Positions 29,537 through 39,238 of a stretch of 64,000 nt of DNA are shown one piece after another. Every line of letters starts with the position of its first letter. The first letter of the stretch is position 1. A model generated the notes under the pieces. The model saw only the letters and a program-made list of their open reading frames with translations. It was not told the origin of the DNA and made no database searches. The position numbers and the translations under genes are program-made. The stretch covers positions 372,001-436,000 of the forward strand of contig NZ_BMFK01000002.1 of the NCBI RefSeq assembly GCF_014638355.1. The letters run 5' to 3'. Origin of the DNA: Priestia taiwanensis. Its GTDB lineage: Bacteria; Bacillota; Bacilli; Bacillales; Bacillaceae_G.

Positions 29537-30727
29537 TTAAACTGATGCTAGACGTACTACGTCACGTGCGATCATTACTTCTTCATCTGTTGGAATAACC
29601 ATTACTTTAACAGGAGAATGCGGGAAGCTGATGAATGCTTCTTTACCACGAACGTTGTTTTGCTTCGCATCGAAGTATACGCCCATGAACTCTAATCCTT
29701 CTAAGATGCGCTCACGTAATTCGATTGCGTTCTCACCGATACCAGCTGTAAATACGATTGCATCTACGCCTTTCATACGAGCAGCGTAAGAACCGATGTA
29801 CTTGTGAATACGGTTAACGAAGATATCTAATGCAACTTGTGCACGCTTGTCGCCTTCTTCAGCTGCGCCTTCTACGTCACGTAAGTCACTTGAAAGACCA
29901 GTAAGACCTAACATACCACTCTTCTTGTTTAATACGTCTGCAACTTCTTCAACTGTTTGACCAGTTTTCTCCATGATATATGGAATTAACGCTGGGTCAA
30001 TGTTACCAGAACGTGTACCCATTGTTACACCTGCAAGTGGTGTGAAGCCCATCGATGTATCAACAGATTTTCCACCTTCGATTGCAGCGATACTTGCACC
30101 GTTACCTAAGTGACAAGAGATGATGCGTAATTGCTCAACTGGACGACCTAATAAGTCTGCCGCACGTTGTGATACGTACTTGTGAGAAGTACCGTGGAAA
30201 CCATACTTACGAACGCCAAATTTCTCATAGTACTCATAAGGTAAGCTGTATAAGAATGATTTCTCAGGCATTGTTTGGTGGAATGCCGTATCGAATACTG
30301 CTACTGCAGGTACGTTTGGTAAGATTTCTTTAAATGATTTAATACCAACGATGTTAGCTGGGTTGTGTAATGGTGCTAACTCATTTAAGCTTTCGATTTG
30401 CTCAATTACTTCGTCTGTTAATACAACAGAGTCAGCGAATTGCTCGCCGCCGTGTACAACACGGTGTCCGATACCATTAATTTCTTCTAATGAGCTAATA
30501 ATACCTAGACCTGTTAATTTATCAAGTAACATTTTAACTGCCACTGCGTGATCTGGGATATCTGTAACTTCTGTTACTTTCTCATCATTTACTGAGATTG
30601 TGAATACAGAATCTTTTAAGCCAATACGCTCTACAAGACCTTTTGTTAATACTTTTTCGCTTGGCATTTCGAATAATTGAAATTTAAGTGAAGAACTTCC
30701 TGCATTAATTGCAATAACTTTTGACAT
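29537..30727 (-). CDS. ackA: Acetate kinase
   Basis: Converts acetyl phosphate and ADP to acetate and ATP in overflow metabolism. The protein has 396 residues. ASKHA fold motifs: [16 protein letters not shown] at the start, [34 protein letters not shown], and [16 protein letters not shown]. The ATG at 30727 has AAAGGAG upstream at a rather long spacing; an upstream in-frame start gives a non-homologous extension. No convincing cre is seen in the 278-base upstream gap, unlike B. subtilis ackA. No terminator separates it from ytxK, so read-through is likely. Confidence 0.97.
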   Translation of the reverse strand: MSKVIAINAGSSSLKFQLFEMPSEKVLTKGLVERIGLKDSVFTISVNDEKVTEVTDIPDHAVAVKMLLDKLTGLGIISSLEEINGIGHRVVHGGEQFADSVVLTDEVIEQIESLNELAPLHNPANIVGIKSFKEILPNVPAVAVFDTAFHQTMPEKSFLYSLPYEYYEKFGVRKYGFHGTSHKYVSQRAADLLGRPVEQLRIISCHLGNGASIAAIEGGKSVDTSMGFTPLAGVTMGTRSGNIDPALIPYIMEKTGQTVEEVADVLNKKSGMLGLTGLSSDLRDVEGAAEEGDKRAQVALDIFVNRIHKYIGSYAARMKGVDAIVFTAGIGENAIELRERILEGLEFMGVYFDAKQNNVRGKEAFISFPHSPVKVMVIPTDEEVMIARDVVRLASV

Positions 30728-31005
30728 AGCGTCTATCGCTCCTTTTACATTCCTGATCAAAAAATGACTAATTCTGACGAAATAAGTCGAACCGTTTTCT
30801 TTCCATCTCTAATTTAAACACCGACTGAAAGATATTTCAAGAATAAAATGAGCAAAAATCATTATTACACATATTTTTTTTTAGTAATACAGATTCACTT
30901 TCACTCTTTGTACACAAATAAAAAAGCATGTTAACAAAAAAGGGAATTTTATCCGACACAAAACTGTAACAGTTCAAAATGACATCTGTTATATAACTAA
31001 CCTAC

Positions 31006-32004
31006 TTATCGTTTAGCAAATTCCGTGTCGAACCAATTATTCATTTGCACCATCATCTTCTCCATTGCTGCCATGTTCGTAAATGAAGGAAGCTCTGCAA
31101 GTAACACTTGTTTCGGTGCTTTTGCACCCGCTCCTTTTTTCTGTAAAACAAAAATACTTTTTGCATGACGATCATTTTTGAACATAGAGACAGGAAGCTG
31201 CAATAAGCCTTGGATATAACATGTCTCATTAATAAATTCATGCAACGACTTTGCTTCTTCTCCTTCAAACATAAAGTTAGGGATGAGTAAGAACATGTAC
31301 CCACCCTCTTTTATATGATGTGCACATTGCTCAATAAATAAATGGTGTGTATATGACATACCATTATTTGCTTTTAAACGATACGTTGCTGCACGTTCCT
31401 CATTTGGATAGTGTCCAACTGGAAGATCACACACAATTGCATCTACTGGATCAATATATAGCGATCCAAGGCTATCTCCATTAAATAATTCAATACCATG
31501 CTTTTGCAAATTCGCATTCACAAACGCTAGACGAAGTAACAACTCATCTGCATCTACTCCGTAACCTGTCACTTCTTTTCCCTCTGCATTGTTTAAAATA
31601 GCCGTGACTAAATTCCCCGTTCCAACAGCTGGATCTAATAACGATAATTCTTTTTTCTCTTGTGTAAATTTATTAAATAAGTAACTAACAAATAATGCCA
31701 CTGCATCTGGTGTCATTTCATGATGAGGTTGAATTCCCTCTTTCATTCCTTTTAATAGACAAAGCTGGAATGCACGACGAATATCTTCTGTTTTGTATTC
31801 TATCTCTGCAAATGCCTTCACACTTGCTTCTAATCGCTCCTTTACAGAATCAAAGACACCTTCTTGTAATACTTCCCCTTGGAACATGTTCTCTCCACTT
31901 TCTACAAGTGCTTCTAAATACGAATATCCTAACTGCTTTTTTAATAAAAGTGTCGCTTCATCAATTGTTGAGAATAACGTTTCCACATCTGTTCTTTCCA
32001 TCAT
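31006..32004 (-). CDS. ytxK: Class I SAM-dependent methyltransferase YtxK
   Basis: A 332-residue N6-adenine-type methyltransferase-fold protein. Residues 1-95 are helical. SAM motif LLDPAVGTGNL lies near residue 125, and the catalytic-type motif DLPVGHYP, in place of NPPY/F, near residue 197. This variant motif makes DNA adenine methylation uncertain. It matches B. subtilis YtxK, which also precedes ackA. ATG (doubled) with GGAGGACTT SD. Likely cotranscribed with ackA. Function unknown. Confidence 0.86.
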   Translation of the reverse strand: MMERTDVETLFSTIDEATLLLKKQLGYSYLEALVESGENMFQGEVLQEGVFDSVKERLEASVKAFAEIEYKTEDIRRAFQLCLLKGMKEGIQPHHEMTPDAVALFVSYLFNKFTQEKKELSLLDPAVGTGNLVTAILNNAEGKEVTGYGVDADELLLRLAFVNANLQKHGIELFNGDSLGSLYIDPVDAIVCDLPVGHYPNEERAATYRLKANNGMSYTHHLFIEQCAHHIKEGGYMFLLIPNFMFEGEEAKSLHEFINETCYIQGLLQLPVSMFKNDRHAKSIFVLQKKGAGAKAPKQVLLAELPSFTNMAAMEKMMVQMNNWFDTEFAKR

Positions 32005-32130
32005 ACGTTAAGTCCTCCATTATCATTTCTATTCATATATAGGTATTGTTACCTATGATGATTGTATATTTTTCGTATCTTCTATCCTGCATTAACGGAC
32101 TGTATAATTCCGTTTAAATAGAAGAGCAAC

Positions 32131-32164
32131 AGCCCGTAGGAAGAAAAAGCATTTCCTACGGACT
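32131..32164. repeat. Inverted repeat between tpx and ytxK
   Basis: agcccgtaggaa and tttcctacggact pair over about 12 bases around a nine-base loop. No T-tract follows on either strand, so it is not a typical terminator. It lies about 130 bases upstream of ytxK and may be part of its leader or a dispersed hairpin. Confidence 0.5.
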
Positions 32165-32200
32165 GAAGTTTCACTCTATCTTACCATTCTTTTCACCAAA

Positions 32201-32235
32201 AGAAAAAGCTCCTCGTACGAAACAAGGAGCTTTTC
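32201..32235 (-). terminator. tpx terminator
   Basis: Minus strand AAAAGCTCCT / AGGAGCTTTTT stem followed by CTTTTG, just after the tpx stop. Confidence 0.82.
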
Positions 32236-32246
32236 AGGGAAAATAC

Positions 32247-32747
32247 TTATTTTGCTTGACGAGCAGCTTCTAAAGCAACTTCGTAGTTCGGGTGATTTGT
32301 TGCTTCACTTACGTATTCTACGTGTGTTACGTTGTCTTCTGCATCTAATACAAATACAGCACGTGCTAACAAGCGAAGTTCTTTAATATGTACACCGTAG
32401 TTTTCACCGAATGACACTTCGCGATGATCAGATAATGTAACAACATCTTCTAAACCATTTGATGCACACCAGCGTTTTTGAGCGAATGGTAAATCACAGC
32501 TAATTGTTAAAACTTTCACTCCACCAATTTTTGTTGCTTCTTCGTTGAAGCGACGAGTTTGCGCATCGCAAACACCTGTATCAATAGAAGGAACAACGCT
32601 AATGATTCGTACGTTACCTGTTGTATCTTTTAATGTTACTGCACTTAAGTCATTTGCTAATACGTTGAAGTCTGGAGCTTTATCTCCTACTTTTACTTCG
32701 TTACCTAATAATGTTACTGCATTACCTTTAAACGTAATATTCGCCAT
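32247..32747 (-). CDS. tpx: Thiol peroxidase Tpx
   Basis: Atypical 2-Cys peroxiredoxin that reduces hydroperoxides with thioredoxin. The protein has 166 residues, the family length. The peroxidatic Cys is in [18 protein letters not shown] and the resolving Cys in [13 protein letters not shown]. The ATG at 32747 has AAGGGTG upstream; the long in-frame extension beyond it is not homologous and is ignored. Same neighbourhood as in B. subtilis (ytxK-tpx-ytfJ), but a nucleotidyltransferase gene is inserted divergently here. Confidence 0.96.
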   Translation of the reverse strand: MANITFKGNAVTLLGNEVKVGDKAPDFNVLANDLSAVTLKDTTGNVRIISVVPSIDTGVCDAQTRRFNEEATKIGGVKVLTISCDLPFAQKRWCASNGLEDVVTLSDHREVSFGENYGVHIKELRLLARAVFVLDAEDNVTHVEYVSEATNHPNYEVALEAARQAK

Positions 32748-32907
32748 TATTTTCACCCTTTCGAATAAGTAATTACATCTCAAATAATAGTCATTTTTAT
32801 GTGATAAAGCAACTAAAATGACAAGGAAAATACACATTTTCAAGAAGGGAATGCCCTCCTCTATCACGAAACATAGGAGATACAAAGAAAGAAAAGAGGA
32901 TGAAGCA

Positions 32908-33621
32908 ATGAACAGATTATCTCCAATTGACGCCGCACAAGCATTTATTGAAAAACATTTCCCAACATGCCAAGGTGCACTATTAGCAGGAAGCGTAAGC
33001 CGAGGTGAAGCAACAGACACATCGGATCTTGATATTGTTGTATTTGACAAAAACCTTGCTTCTGCTTATCGAGAGTCCCTTATTGACTTTGACTGGCCGA
33101 TTGAACTATTCGTACATAATTTAACATCATACAACGTGTTTTTTGAAGATGACTGCAAACGAGCACGACCGTCTCTCCCAAGAATGGTTTCAGAAGGAAT
33201 TATCCTAAAGGACGAAGGAGTTATAAATACGATAAAACAAGAAGCAAGACATCTTCTACAAGCTGGTCCAGAAAACTGGTCAGAAGAAATTATTACAACA
33301 AAACGGTATTTTATTACCGACGCACTAGATGATTTTATCGGCGCATCAGATCGGGGAGAAGAATTACTTATCGCTAATACATTAACAGAACTCGTCAGCG
33401 AATTTGTGTTACGTACGAATAAGCAATGGATAGGCGAGTCTAAGTGGATCATTCGTTCTCTACGCCAATACGATGAAGCATTTACCGAACAATTTGTGAG
33501 GGCTTTCGATTTATTTTATCGAACGGGTGAGAAAGGAAAGGTTATTCAACTCGTTCATACTGTTTTATCTCCGCATGGTGGTACATTATTTAATGGTTTC
33601 TCACTTGGAAAAGAAGCATAA
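32908..33621 (+). CDS. Nucleotidyltransferase-fold protein
   Basis: A 237-residue protein with an N-terminal polymerase-beta-type nucleotidyltransferase motif, [18 protein letters not shown] (residues about 32-49), including the two Asp of DLD that bind metal. The rest (residues 100-237) is helical. Aminoglycoside nucleotidyltransferases and similar small-molecule enzymes share this layout, but nothing here identifies a substrate, and resistance should not be assumed. The ATG at 32908 follows AAAGAGGATG. It is divergent from tpx and not part of the B. subtilis order. Confidence 0.85.
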   Translation: MNRLSPIDAAQAFIEKHFPTCQGALLAGSVSRGEATDTSDLDIVVFDKNLASAYRESLIDFDWPIELFVHNLTSYNVFFEDDCKRARPSLPRMVSEGIILKDEGVINTIKQEARHLLQAGPENWSEEIITTKRYFITDALDDFIGASDRGEELLIANTLTELVSEFVLRTNKQWIGESKWIIRSLRQYDEAFTEQFVRAFDLFYRTGEKGKVIQLVHTVLSPHGGTLFNGFSLGKEA

Positions 33622-33664
33622 AAACAAGAAGAATTCCTTTTATCAGGAATTCTTCTTGTTTTTC
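33621..33664. terminator. Bidirectional terminator before ytfJ
   Basis: aaaacaagaagaattcct and its complement form an 18-bp stem around a short loop; it overlaps the ytfJ stop. Confidence 0.9.
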
Positions 33665-34067
33665 ACATCGTTACATTTTGCCTAGTTGAAGATGCTTCTT
33701 TCTTCTTGTTCATCATTTGTTGTACTTTATCAACTGCTTGAGGTGCTAAGTCAATTACTTTATCTAAAATGTGAGCTTGTTCTGCTAGATGAAGAACTTT
33801 AATGCCTTGTGAGCTGACGACAAGAAAAGCGACAGGATTAATAGATACTCCTCCACCGCTTCCACCGCCAAACGGCATAGCTCCACCTTCCTGATCACCG
33901 AACTGACTTCCTCCCGCCGCAAAGCCAAATCCAACTTTTGATACAGGAAGAATGACGCTACCATCAGGCGATTCAATCGGATCCCCCACAATTGTATTCG
34001 CTTTAATCATGTGTTCTAAATTAGTCATTGCTGTATTCATCAAACTTTGAATTGGATGTTCTGCCAT
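33663..34067 (-). CDS. ytfJ: Sporulation protein YtfJ (GerW family)
   Basis: A 134-residue protein with the GerW/YtfJ signature: VGDPIESPDGSVILPVSKVGFGFAAGG, then a glycine-rich loop FGGGSGGGVSINPVAFLV. In B. subtilis ytfJ is a forespore gene involved in germination. The ATG at 34067 has an ideal GGAGG SD and overlaps the last base of the ytfI stop (TAATG), so the pair is coupled. The in-frame extension upstream is a shadow of ytfI. Confidence 0.9.
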   Translation of the reverse strand: MAEHPIQSLMNTAMTNLEHMIKANTIVGDPIESPDGSVILPVSKVGFGFAAGGSQFGDQEGGAMPFGGGSGGGVSINPVAFLVVSSQGIKVLHLAEQAHILDKVIDLAPQAVDKVQQMMNKKKEASSTRQNVTM

Positions 34068-34708
34068 TATGAAATACCTCCTTGCTCTACATGTTTTTCC
34101 TGTAGTGCGCGATATTGTACTTGTTGTTTTCGCCAATACCGCAGAAAAGAAAGTGCACAAATAAGAACAGACCACACTCGAAGAGACATACGAAGTTTCA
34201 TTTCTGTCCTAACTCCCTTTCCTTGAAATACAGGCATAACATTCATATCTATTCTATCTTTTACTCGAAAATAAGAAGTCATCAAACCTAAAATCCATCC
34301 TTTTCCCGTCCAGCATATACCGGCTATCATTCCTGTAGACGCAGCATCACCTGTTCCAACAGAAGAATGCCATGTTAATTCGCGAATCGTCACACGCTTG
34401 AGAAACTTCTTAACGATAGTATGTATCTCGCCAATGCTTTTTATGAGTGAATGAAGCATCGCCTTTTTGTCTATTTCTTCTGTATCATCCTTTTCTTCTT
34501 CTCCTGTATTCTTTGCTTTATTCTTATTCGTCAACTCATCTAACACATCAATTGATATACGTATTAATCCAAACAGCATGTACACATAAACATATACTTG
34601 CTTCTCCTCTTCTGTGTAAAATGCGTGTACCTCTATTGTTATTTTCATGATTAATAAGAGTAACAATACTACAAGAATAACTCCAACAATCCATAAAGCT
34701 ATATACAC
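34067..34708 (-). CDS. ytfI: DUF2953 protein YtfI
   Basis: A 213-residue protein with an N-terminal membrane segment (residues about 2-22), a charged linker rich in Lys and Glu (65-85), and a C-terminal DUF2953 region ending in a second hydrophobic stretch (VWSVLICALSFLRYW). It matches B. subtilis YtfI, always next to ytfJ and probably expressed during sporulation. The GTG at 34708 is preferred because AGGTGAG lies just before it; another GTG three codons upstream overlaps that SD. Function unknown. Confidence 0.82.
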   Translation of the reverse strand: MYIALWIVGVILVVLLLLLIMKITIEVHAFYTEEEKQVYVYVYMLFGLIRISIDVLDELTNKNKAKNTGEEEKDDTEEIDKKAMLHSLIKSIGEIHTIVKKFLKRVTIRELTWHSSVGTGDAASTGMIAGICWTGKGWILGLMTSYFRVKDRIDMNVMPVFQGKGVRTEMKLRMSLRVWSVLICALSFLRYWRKQQVQYRALQEKHVEQGGIS

Positions 34709-34889
34709 ACGACTCACCTCTCACACATCCATTATTATCCAATACATACTAACCTAAACAATATTTCTTTGAAGAGATGGAATTTAATCGTGAGCTTGTC
34801 TTTTTTTAAGAAAATTCAAGGATTTTTGACTATTTTTATCGAATTATAGTAGAGAGTTGTTATTTTCACAATTTAAGGGGGGAAATGGC

Positions 34890-35708
34890 GTGCCAAATCG
34901 TCGTAATATTTATTTCTTTTATAAACACGATCCAGAACTAGTGAAATTAATCGAACCTCTGCATCACGTTTTCCAAAAATACGACTTCACAATCGTAGAA
35001 CATCCAGAGGATGCAAACATTATTGTAAGTGTAGGTGGAGATGGCGCTTTTTTACAAGCTATAAGAAAAACAGGATTTAGGGAAGATTGTTTATATGCAG
35101 GTATTACAACTGACAAGCAAACATCGCTATATTGTGACTTTCACATCGAAGACAACGCAGATGGAATCCTGCATGAATTAACAACAAATGCAAGTGAAGA
35201 TCGAGAAATCGAAGTACGTAAATATCCAACAATTGAAGTAATGTTAGATGATCATTCGTCATTCCGTTGCTTGAATGAATGTTCTGTTCGCTCAAGTATT
35301 ATTAAAACATTTGTCATCGATGTATTCGTTGATGACCTTCACTTTGAAACATTCCGAGGTGATGGCTTAGTTATTTCAACACCAACTGGAAGCACTGCTT
35401 ATAATAAATCATTAAATGGTGCAGTAGTTGATCCACAACTTCCGTGTTTCCAAGTATCAGAAGTCGCTTCCTTAAATAACAACACATACCGTACACTTGG
35501 TTCTTCCTTTATTTTAAGTGGCAACCGTATATTAACACTAAAAGTCCAACAAGACGGGAATGATTATCCAATTATCGGTATGGACAATGAAGCAATTGCC
35601 ATCCGTCACACAAAAGATATTCGCATTAGATTAAGTGAAAAACCGATTAAAACAATTAAATTAAAAAATAACTCATATTGGGAGAAAGTAAAACGTACTT
35701 TCTTATAA
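34890..35708 (+). CDS. nadK2: NAD kinase 2
   Basis: Phosphorylates NAD to NADP. The protein has 272 residues; this is the second Bacillus NAD kinase, equivalent to B. subtilis YtdI/NadK2. The conserved GGDGAF loop lies at residue about 46, LNECSVRSS in the middle, and STPTGSTAYNKSLNGAVVDP is the catalytic NE/D and T/G-rich region. The GTG start follows GGGGGG. It stands alone, with its own terminator, beside the ytfIJ pair as in B. subtilis. Confidence 0.94.
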   Translation: MPNRRNIYFFYKHDPELVKLIEPLHHVFQKYDFTIVEHPEDANIIVSVGGDGAFLQAIRKTGFREDCLYAGITTDKQTSLYCDFHIEDNADGILHELTTNASEDREIEVRKYPTIEVMLDDHSSFRCLNECSVRSSIIKTFVIDVFVDDLHFETFRGDGLVISTPTGSTAYNKSLNGAVVDPQLPCFQVSEVASLNNNTYRTLGSSFILSGNRILTLKVQQDGNDYPIIGMDNEAIAIRHTKDIRIRLSEKPIKTIKLKNNSYWEKVKRTFL

Positions 35709-35717
35709 TACGTATAT

Positions 35718-35754
35718 AAAAAAGGAAGTTGTTCTCATGAACAACTTCCTTTTT
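35718..35754. terminator. Bidirectional terminator nadK2 / permease genes
   Basis: aaaaaggaagttgttc and gaacaacttccttttt form a perfect 16-bp stem; it contains the stop codon of the convergent permease gene. Confidence 0.92.
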
Positions 35755-36685
35755 GCTGCGCGCGAATAACCTTCCTTTTCTCCAGTGCGCCTTGTATACT
35801 TGCCAATATCATATTGCTTGCCATAATCGTCAGCGTAAAGCACAGAATCGGAGTAAGTGGAATCCATGGATGTGAAGATAATGAACGAAAATAACCTCCA
35901 ATTAACCCCGACCACTCATTTGTCACAGAATAAAAAGACATATCTCCTGCTCCACTAGCTACAATTGTTCCTCCAAAAAATAAATTCAATATACCTAAGT
36001 GCAAAAATAAAACAAGCACTTGTACAAACTGTTGCATGAAAACAATTGGAAGCGTAGAAGATAAATGTGGGAACACATGCCTTCTAAAAACTTCCCACCT
36101 TCCTGCTCCCAATACTTTCGCTGCCACAACAAATTCTTCCGTCCCTATCTTCCTTACTTCATTTGCGATATAGAAAGCAAGTGGCGGTACCGCTAAACAT
36201 GTAACAACTCCAACTTGGAAAAAAAGCCGATAATAAAACGGAATAGCATCTTCTCCACTAGAAAACATCAATACATTCACTAATAAGAAATAAGCAATAA
36301 GTGTCAGTGGAAGTACAGAAAAGCTATCAAAAAACGCCTCGATTTTTTTAAATCCTCGTCGAACATATATGCCGACCACTATACCGAAGATCATTCCAAA
36401 TATAATGCGTAACACCCCAATAAAGAATGCCGCACCAATCGTCCATTTCGCTCCTTCAATTACAACTTGAAGTAAGTCTTTCCCGCTTGAATCGGTCCCT
36501 AACAAAAATTCAGACGAAGGAGGGAATGGCGCAGCCGTTACTTTCCCATCTTCAGGCATTAACATACGTACTTCGCGAATATGCCCGTCATAAAAAATTG
36601 TATTTCCAATACTCAGCAGCATCATTATGACTAAAAAACTAAGACTAACAAGGAACTTTTTATCTCGAACTAAATATGCCCACAC
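35735..36685 (-). CDS. Peptide-type ABC transporter permease, OppC/DppC-like
   Basis: A 316-residue permease with an N-terminal anchor, a periplasm-type loop (FLLGTDSSGKDLLQVVIEGA, the OppC signature) and five further membrane segments. The EAA loop reads EFVVAAKVLGAGRWEVFRRHVFPH, which docks an ATPase. The GTG start has GGAGGAG located inside the end of the preceding gene, with a one-base gap. No ATPase or solute-binding gene is in the window, so the pair must borrow these or be orphaned. Confidence 0.85.
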   Translation of the reverse strand: MWAYLVRDKKFLVSLSFLVIMMLLSIGNTIFYDGHIREVRMLMPEDGKVTAAPFPPSSEFLLGTDSSGKDLLQVVIEGAKWTIGAAFFIGVLRIIFGMIFGIVVGIYVRRGFKKIEAFFDSFSVLPLTLIAYFLLVNVLMFSSGEDAIPFYYRLFFQVGVVTCLAVPPLAFYIANEVRKIGTEEFVVAAKVLGAGRWEVFRRHVFPHLSSTLPIVFMQQFVQVLVLFLHLGILNLFFGGTIVASGAGDMSFYSVTNEWSGLIGGYFRSLSSHPWIPLTPILCFTLTIMASNMILASIQGALEKRKVIRAQQKGSCS

Positions 36686-36686
36686 T

Positions 36687-37547
36687 TTATATCTCCTCCT
36701 TTCTTACATGAGGTGCTATAAAGCGTAGTACATGAAACACACAAAAAATAGGGATATACAGAAGTAGCAATGAAATTGTAAACACTTCAGCAGTTGGATG
36801 ATCATAAATAAACATAAAAATACCCATGGAGTTGAATAAGTACTCTACGATAAATAAATTAGAAAGCATAAACCAAATAATTGTTTTTGAAAAGAAAAGG
36901 ATACTTAACATAACATTCCGATAAATATGATGATGCAGAATATATAACTTTCGCATTCCTTTTGCTTTTGCAAGTAACACATAGTCTTTTACTAGTTCAT
37001 CCTCAAATCGAAGTAACAACATCTTTGTAAACATAATAATTGTCGGGATGCTTAAACAAATAATTGGCAATGCACGTACAGTTTCATCCCACGTTCCGAC
37101 AATACGAAAAATGATGATTCCTGTTTGCTGAAAAATCCAAACAACTACGAGTTGCACACCAAGTATAAATGCAACGTCTGGAATCGATTCTAGTATAAGC
37201 AAAAACGCCTTCACCCTCGCTTGAGCTTTGTTACTCATATGCAACAATCCATACACAAGCAATGTTGCTACTACTAACGATATAACGAAAGCAGATATAA
37301 ATATAATAAGGGTTTCACCATATTGTACAAAAAGCTGCGGAAATAACAATCGATCATAATCTCCATATGTAATAGAAGTAGGGTTAAGCAATTGTACACA
37401 TAATTGCTTAATTGTTTGTATATAAGCCTCAACGTTTACCTCTAGGCCTACAAACAGACTCGGTAATGCACCTAAACAAATAATTCCACTTATCGCCAAC
37501 ACAAGATGTACTACTAGATGAAGCAACGGATGCATAACTTTCTTCAC
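36687..37547 (-). CDS. Peptide-type ABC transporter permease, OppB/DppB-like
   Basis: A 286-residue permease with about six membrane segments. The EAA loop is YVLLAKAKGMRKLYILHHHIYRN, and the region LVVWIFQQTGIIIFRIVGTWDE resembles OppB-type proteins only loosely, so the pair is divergent. GTG start with GAGAGGAAATGA. It precedes the OppC-like gene and follows ytcJ at 56 bases. Substrate cannot be inferred. Confidence 0.8.
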   Translation of the reverse strand: MKKVMHPLLHLVVHLVLAISGIICLGALPSLFVGLEVNVEAYIQTIKQLCVQLLNPTSITYGDYDRLLFPQLFVQYGETLIIFISAFVISLVVATLLVYGLLHMSNKAQARVKAFLLILESIPDVAFILGVQLVVVWIFQQTGIIIFRIVGTWDETVRALPIICLSIPTIIMFTKMLLLRFEDELVKDYVLLAKAKGMRKLYILHHHIYRNVMLSILFFSKTIIWFMLSNLFIVEYLFNSMGIFMFIYDHPTAEVFTISLLLLYIPIFCVFHVLRFIAPHVRKEEI

Positions 37548-37603
37548 TCATTTCCTCTCCCTTAGGCAAAACGATCATTATTTCTCCATTTTCTACACAT
37601 TAC

Positions 37604-39178
37604 TTATTTCCTCTGGTAGACAACTTCCCCATCTACAATAGTCATCACTGCTTCTATAAACGGAATTTCTTTTATCTTCAGGCCAAAAACATCTAAGTCA
37701 ATAACCGTAAAATCAGCGTCATACCCTACTTGAATCATCCCTCTGACATTTTCTTTATTACTTGCATACGCACTACCTGTTGTATACAACGATACTGCTT
37801 CAAAGACAGTTAACCTTTCCTGTTCACCGTATACAACATCCTTCTCGCCATGGAAACTTTTTCGTGCAACTGCACTATATATGCCGATAAATGGGTTTGC
37901 TGTCTCAATAGGAGAATCTGAACCACCAGAACAAGCTATTCCATTATCTAGTAATGTTCGCCACGCATAGCTGTATGTCATTCGCTCTTCTCCTAAACGA
38001 TTTATCACCCAAGGAAAATCCGAAGCAAGGAAAGTCGGCTGAATATCTGCTACCATTTGTAGATTTTTCATACGCGCTACTAATGCCCCGTCCAGTACTT
38101 GGCAGTGAATAAGCCTATCACGCTTGTTATTAACAGGACCGTGTTGTTCAATTGCATCAATAACATATTCCATCGCTAAATCTCCAATCGCATGTGTTGC
38201 AATAGCCATCTCTCTCGTTCTCGCTTTATGAACAAGCGTTGCTAATTCATCTTTCGTAAATAAAGCAAGTCCCTTTTTAGACGTGTCGTCTGCATACGGT
38301 TCACGTAACAAAGCTGTTCGACTTCCTAACGATCCATCTACAAAAATCTTCATTGGCCCCATTTCAATATAGTGAGAAGATTCTATGTCCCTCATTTCAT
38401 CTACTACTTCATGGTGTACAAGTAAATGTAATTTGAATCGCTTCTTTCCCTTCTCCACTACTTCTTGGAACGTATGATGTACAAGCTTTGCACTACCGTA
38501 ATAATTCAAGTCTTCCGTATGAACCCCTGTAATCCCATATTTCCACATATCTTCAATTGCTAAAGTTACAGCTTCTTTCAAATAAGCTTCTGTTGGGACA
38601 GATGCAAGAGAAAGGACTTTCTCTTGCGCTGTATCATACAACATGCCTGTTAACTCTCCATCTTTTTGACCAATTTCTCCACCTTTTGGTGACAACGTAT
38701 CAATTGTAATTCCCGCTTGTTGTAACCCAAGCCTATTTACAAAAAGCGAATGTCTACATACACGCTTTAAAACAATGGGATGAGAATTCGTAATTACATC
38801 GATTTCTTCTAAAGAGAAGTCTTTCTTATCAAGAAAAATATTCTCATTCCATCCTTCACCGACAATCCATTGATTCTTCGGTGTTTGTGCCACTTTCTCT
38901 GCTACTTTCTCCATGACTTCTTTCATGGACGTACACATACTTAAATCGAGCCTATTTAGCATTTCTCCGTGACCAATAAGATGGATATGGCTATCTACCA
39001 ACCCAGGTATCATCGTCCGTCCTTGTAATTCTATATATTCATCAATAGGATACTCTTGCTCTAACTTCTTTTTATCACCAATGGCGATGATCGTTGCATC
39101 ATCTGTCACAACTGCTTCAACAACTTCGCCTTCTTCTCTCATCGTATAAATTATTCCACCATGCCAAAGCTTCTTCAT
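37604..39178 (-). CDS. ytcJ: Amidohydrolase YtcJ
   Basis: A 524-residue amidohydrolase-3 family enzyme. Metal-binding motifs: GLVDSHIHLIGHGEM near residue 60, ATHAIGDLAMEYVIDAIE in the middle and CSGGSDSPIETANPF near residue 430. The C-terminal composite beta-sandwich closes with YDADFTVIDLD. Relatives hydrolyse N-substituted or cyclic amides; the substrate is unknown. ATG with GGGGATG SD. It follows ytcI with a hairpin in between, as ytcI-ytcJ neighbours in B. subtilis. Confidence 0.9.
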   Translation of the reverse strand: MKKLWHGGIIYTMREEGEVVEAVVTDDATIIAIGDKKKLEQEYPIDEYIELQGRTMIPGLVDSHIHLIGHGEMLNRLDLSMCTSMKEVMEKVAEKVAQTPKNQWIVGEGWNENIFLDKKDFSLEEIDVITNSHPIVLKRVCRHSLFVNRLGLQQAGITIDTLSPKGGEIGQKDGELTGMLYDTAQEKVLSLASVPTEAYLKEAVTLAIEDMWKYGITGVHTEDLNYYGSAKLVHHTFQEVVEKGKKRFKLHLLVHHEVVDEMRDIESSHYIEMGPMKIFVDGSLGSRTALLREPYADDTSKKGLALFTKDELATLVHKARTREMAIATHAIGDLAMEYVIDAIEQHGPVNNKRDRLIHCQVLDGALVARMKNLQMVADIQPTFLASDFPWVINRLGEERMTYSYAWRTLLDNGIACSGGSDSPIETANPFIGIYSAVARKSFHGEKDVVYGEQERLTVFEAVSLYTTGSAYASNKENVRGMIQVGYDADFTVIDLDVFGLKIKEIPFIEAVMTIVDGEVVYQRK

Positions 39179-39202
39179 ACGGCATCCCCTTATCCTAAAG
39201 AT

Positions 39203-39230
39203 AGACAGCTGGCAAGATGCCTAGCTGTCT
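39203..39230 (-). terminator. Hairpin between ytcI and ytcJ
   Basis: agacagct / agctgtct stem with an inner ggc/gcc pair. The minus-strand T-tract is short, so termination after ytcI may be partial. Confidence 0.5.
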
Positions 39231-39238
39231 CTTTTGTT

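Noticed and set aside
30728..31005. cre site upstream of ackA
   Set aside because: I looked for one because B. subtilis ackA is CcpA-activated, but no sequence in the gap matches closely enough.
32748..33050. Long N-terminal extension of tpx
   Set aside because: It would run antisense through the nucleotidyltransferase gene; the 166-residue form has an SD and the family length.
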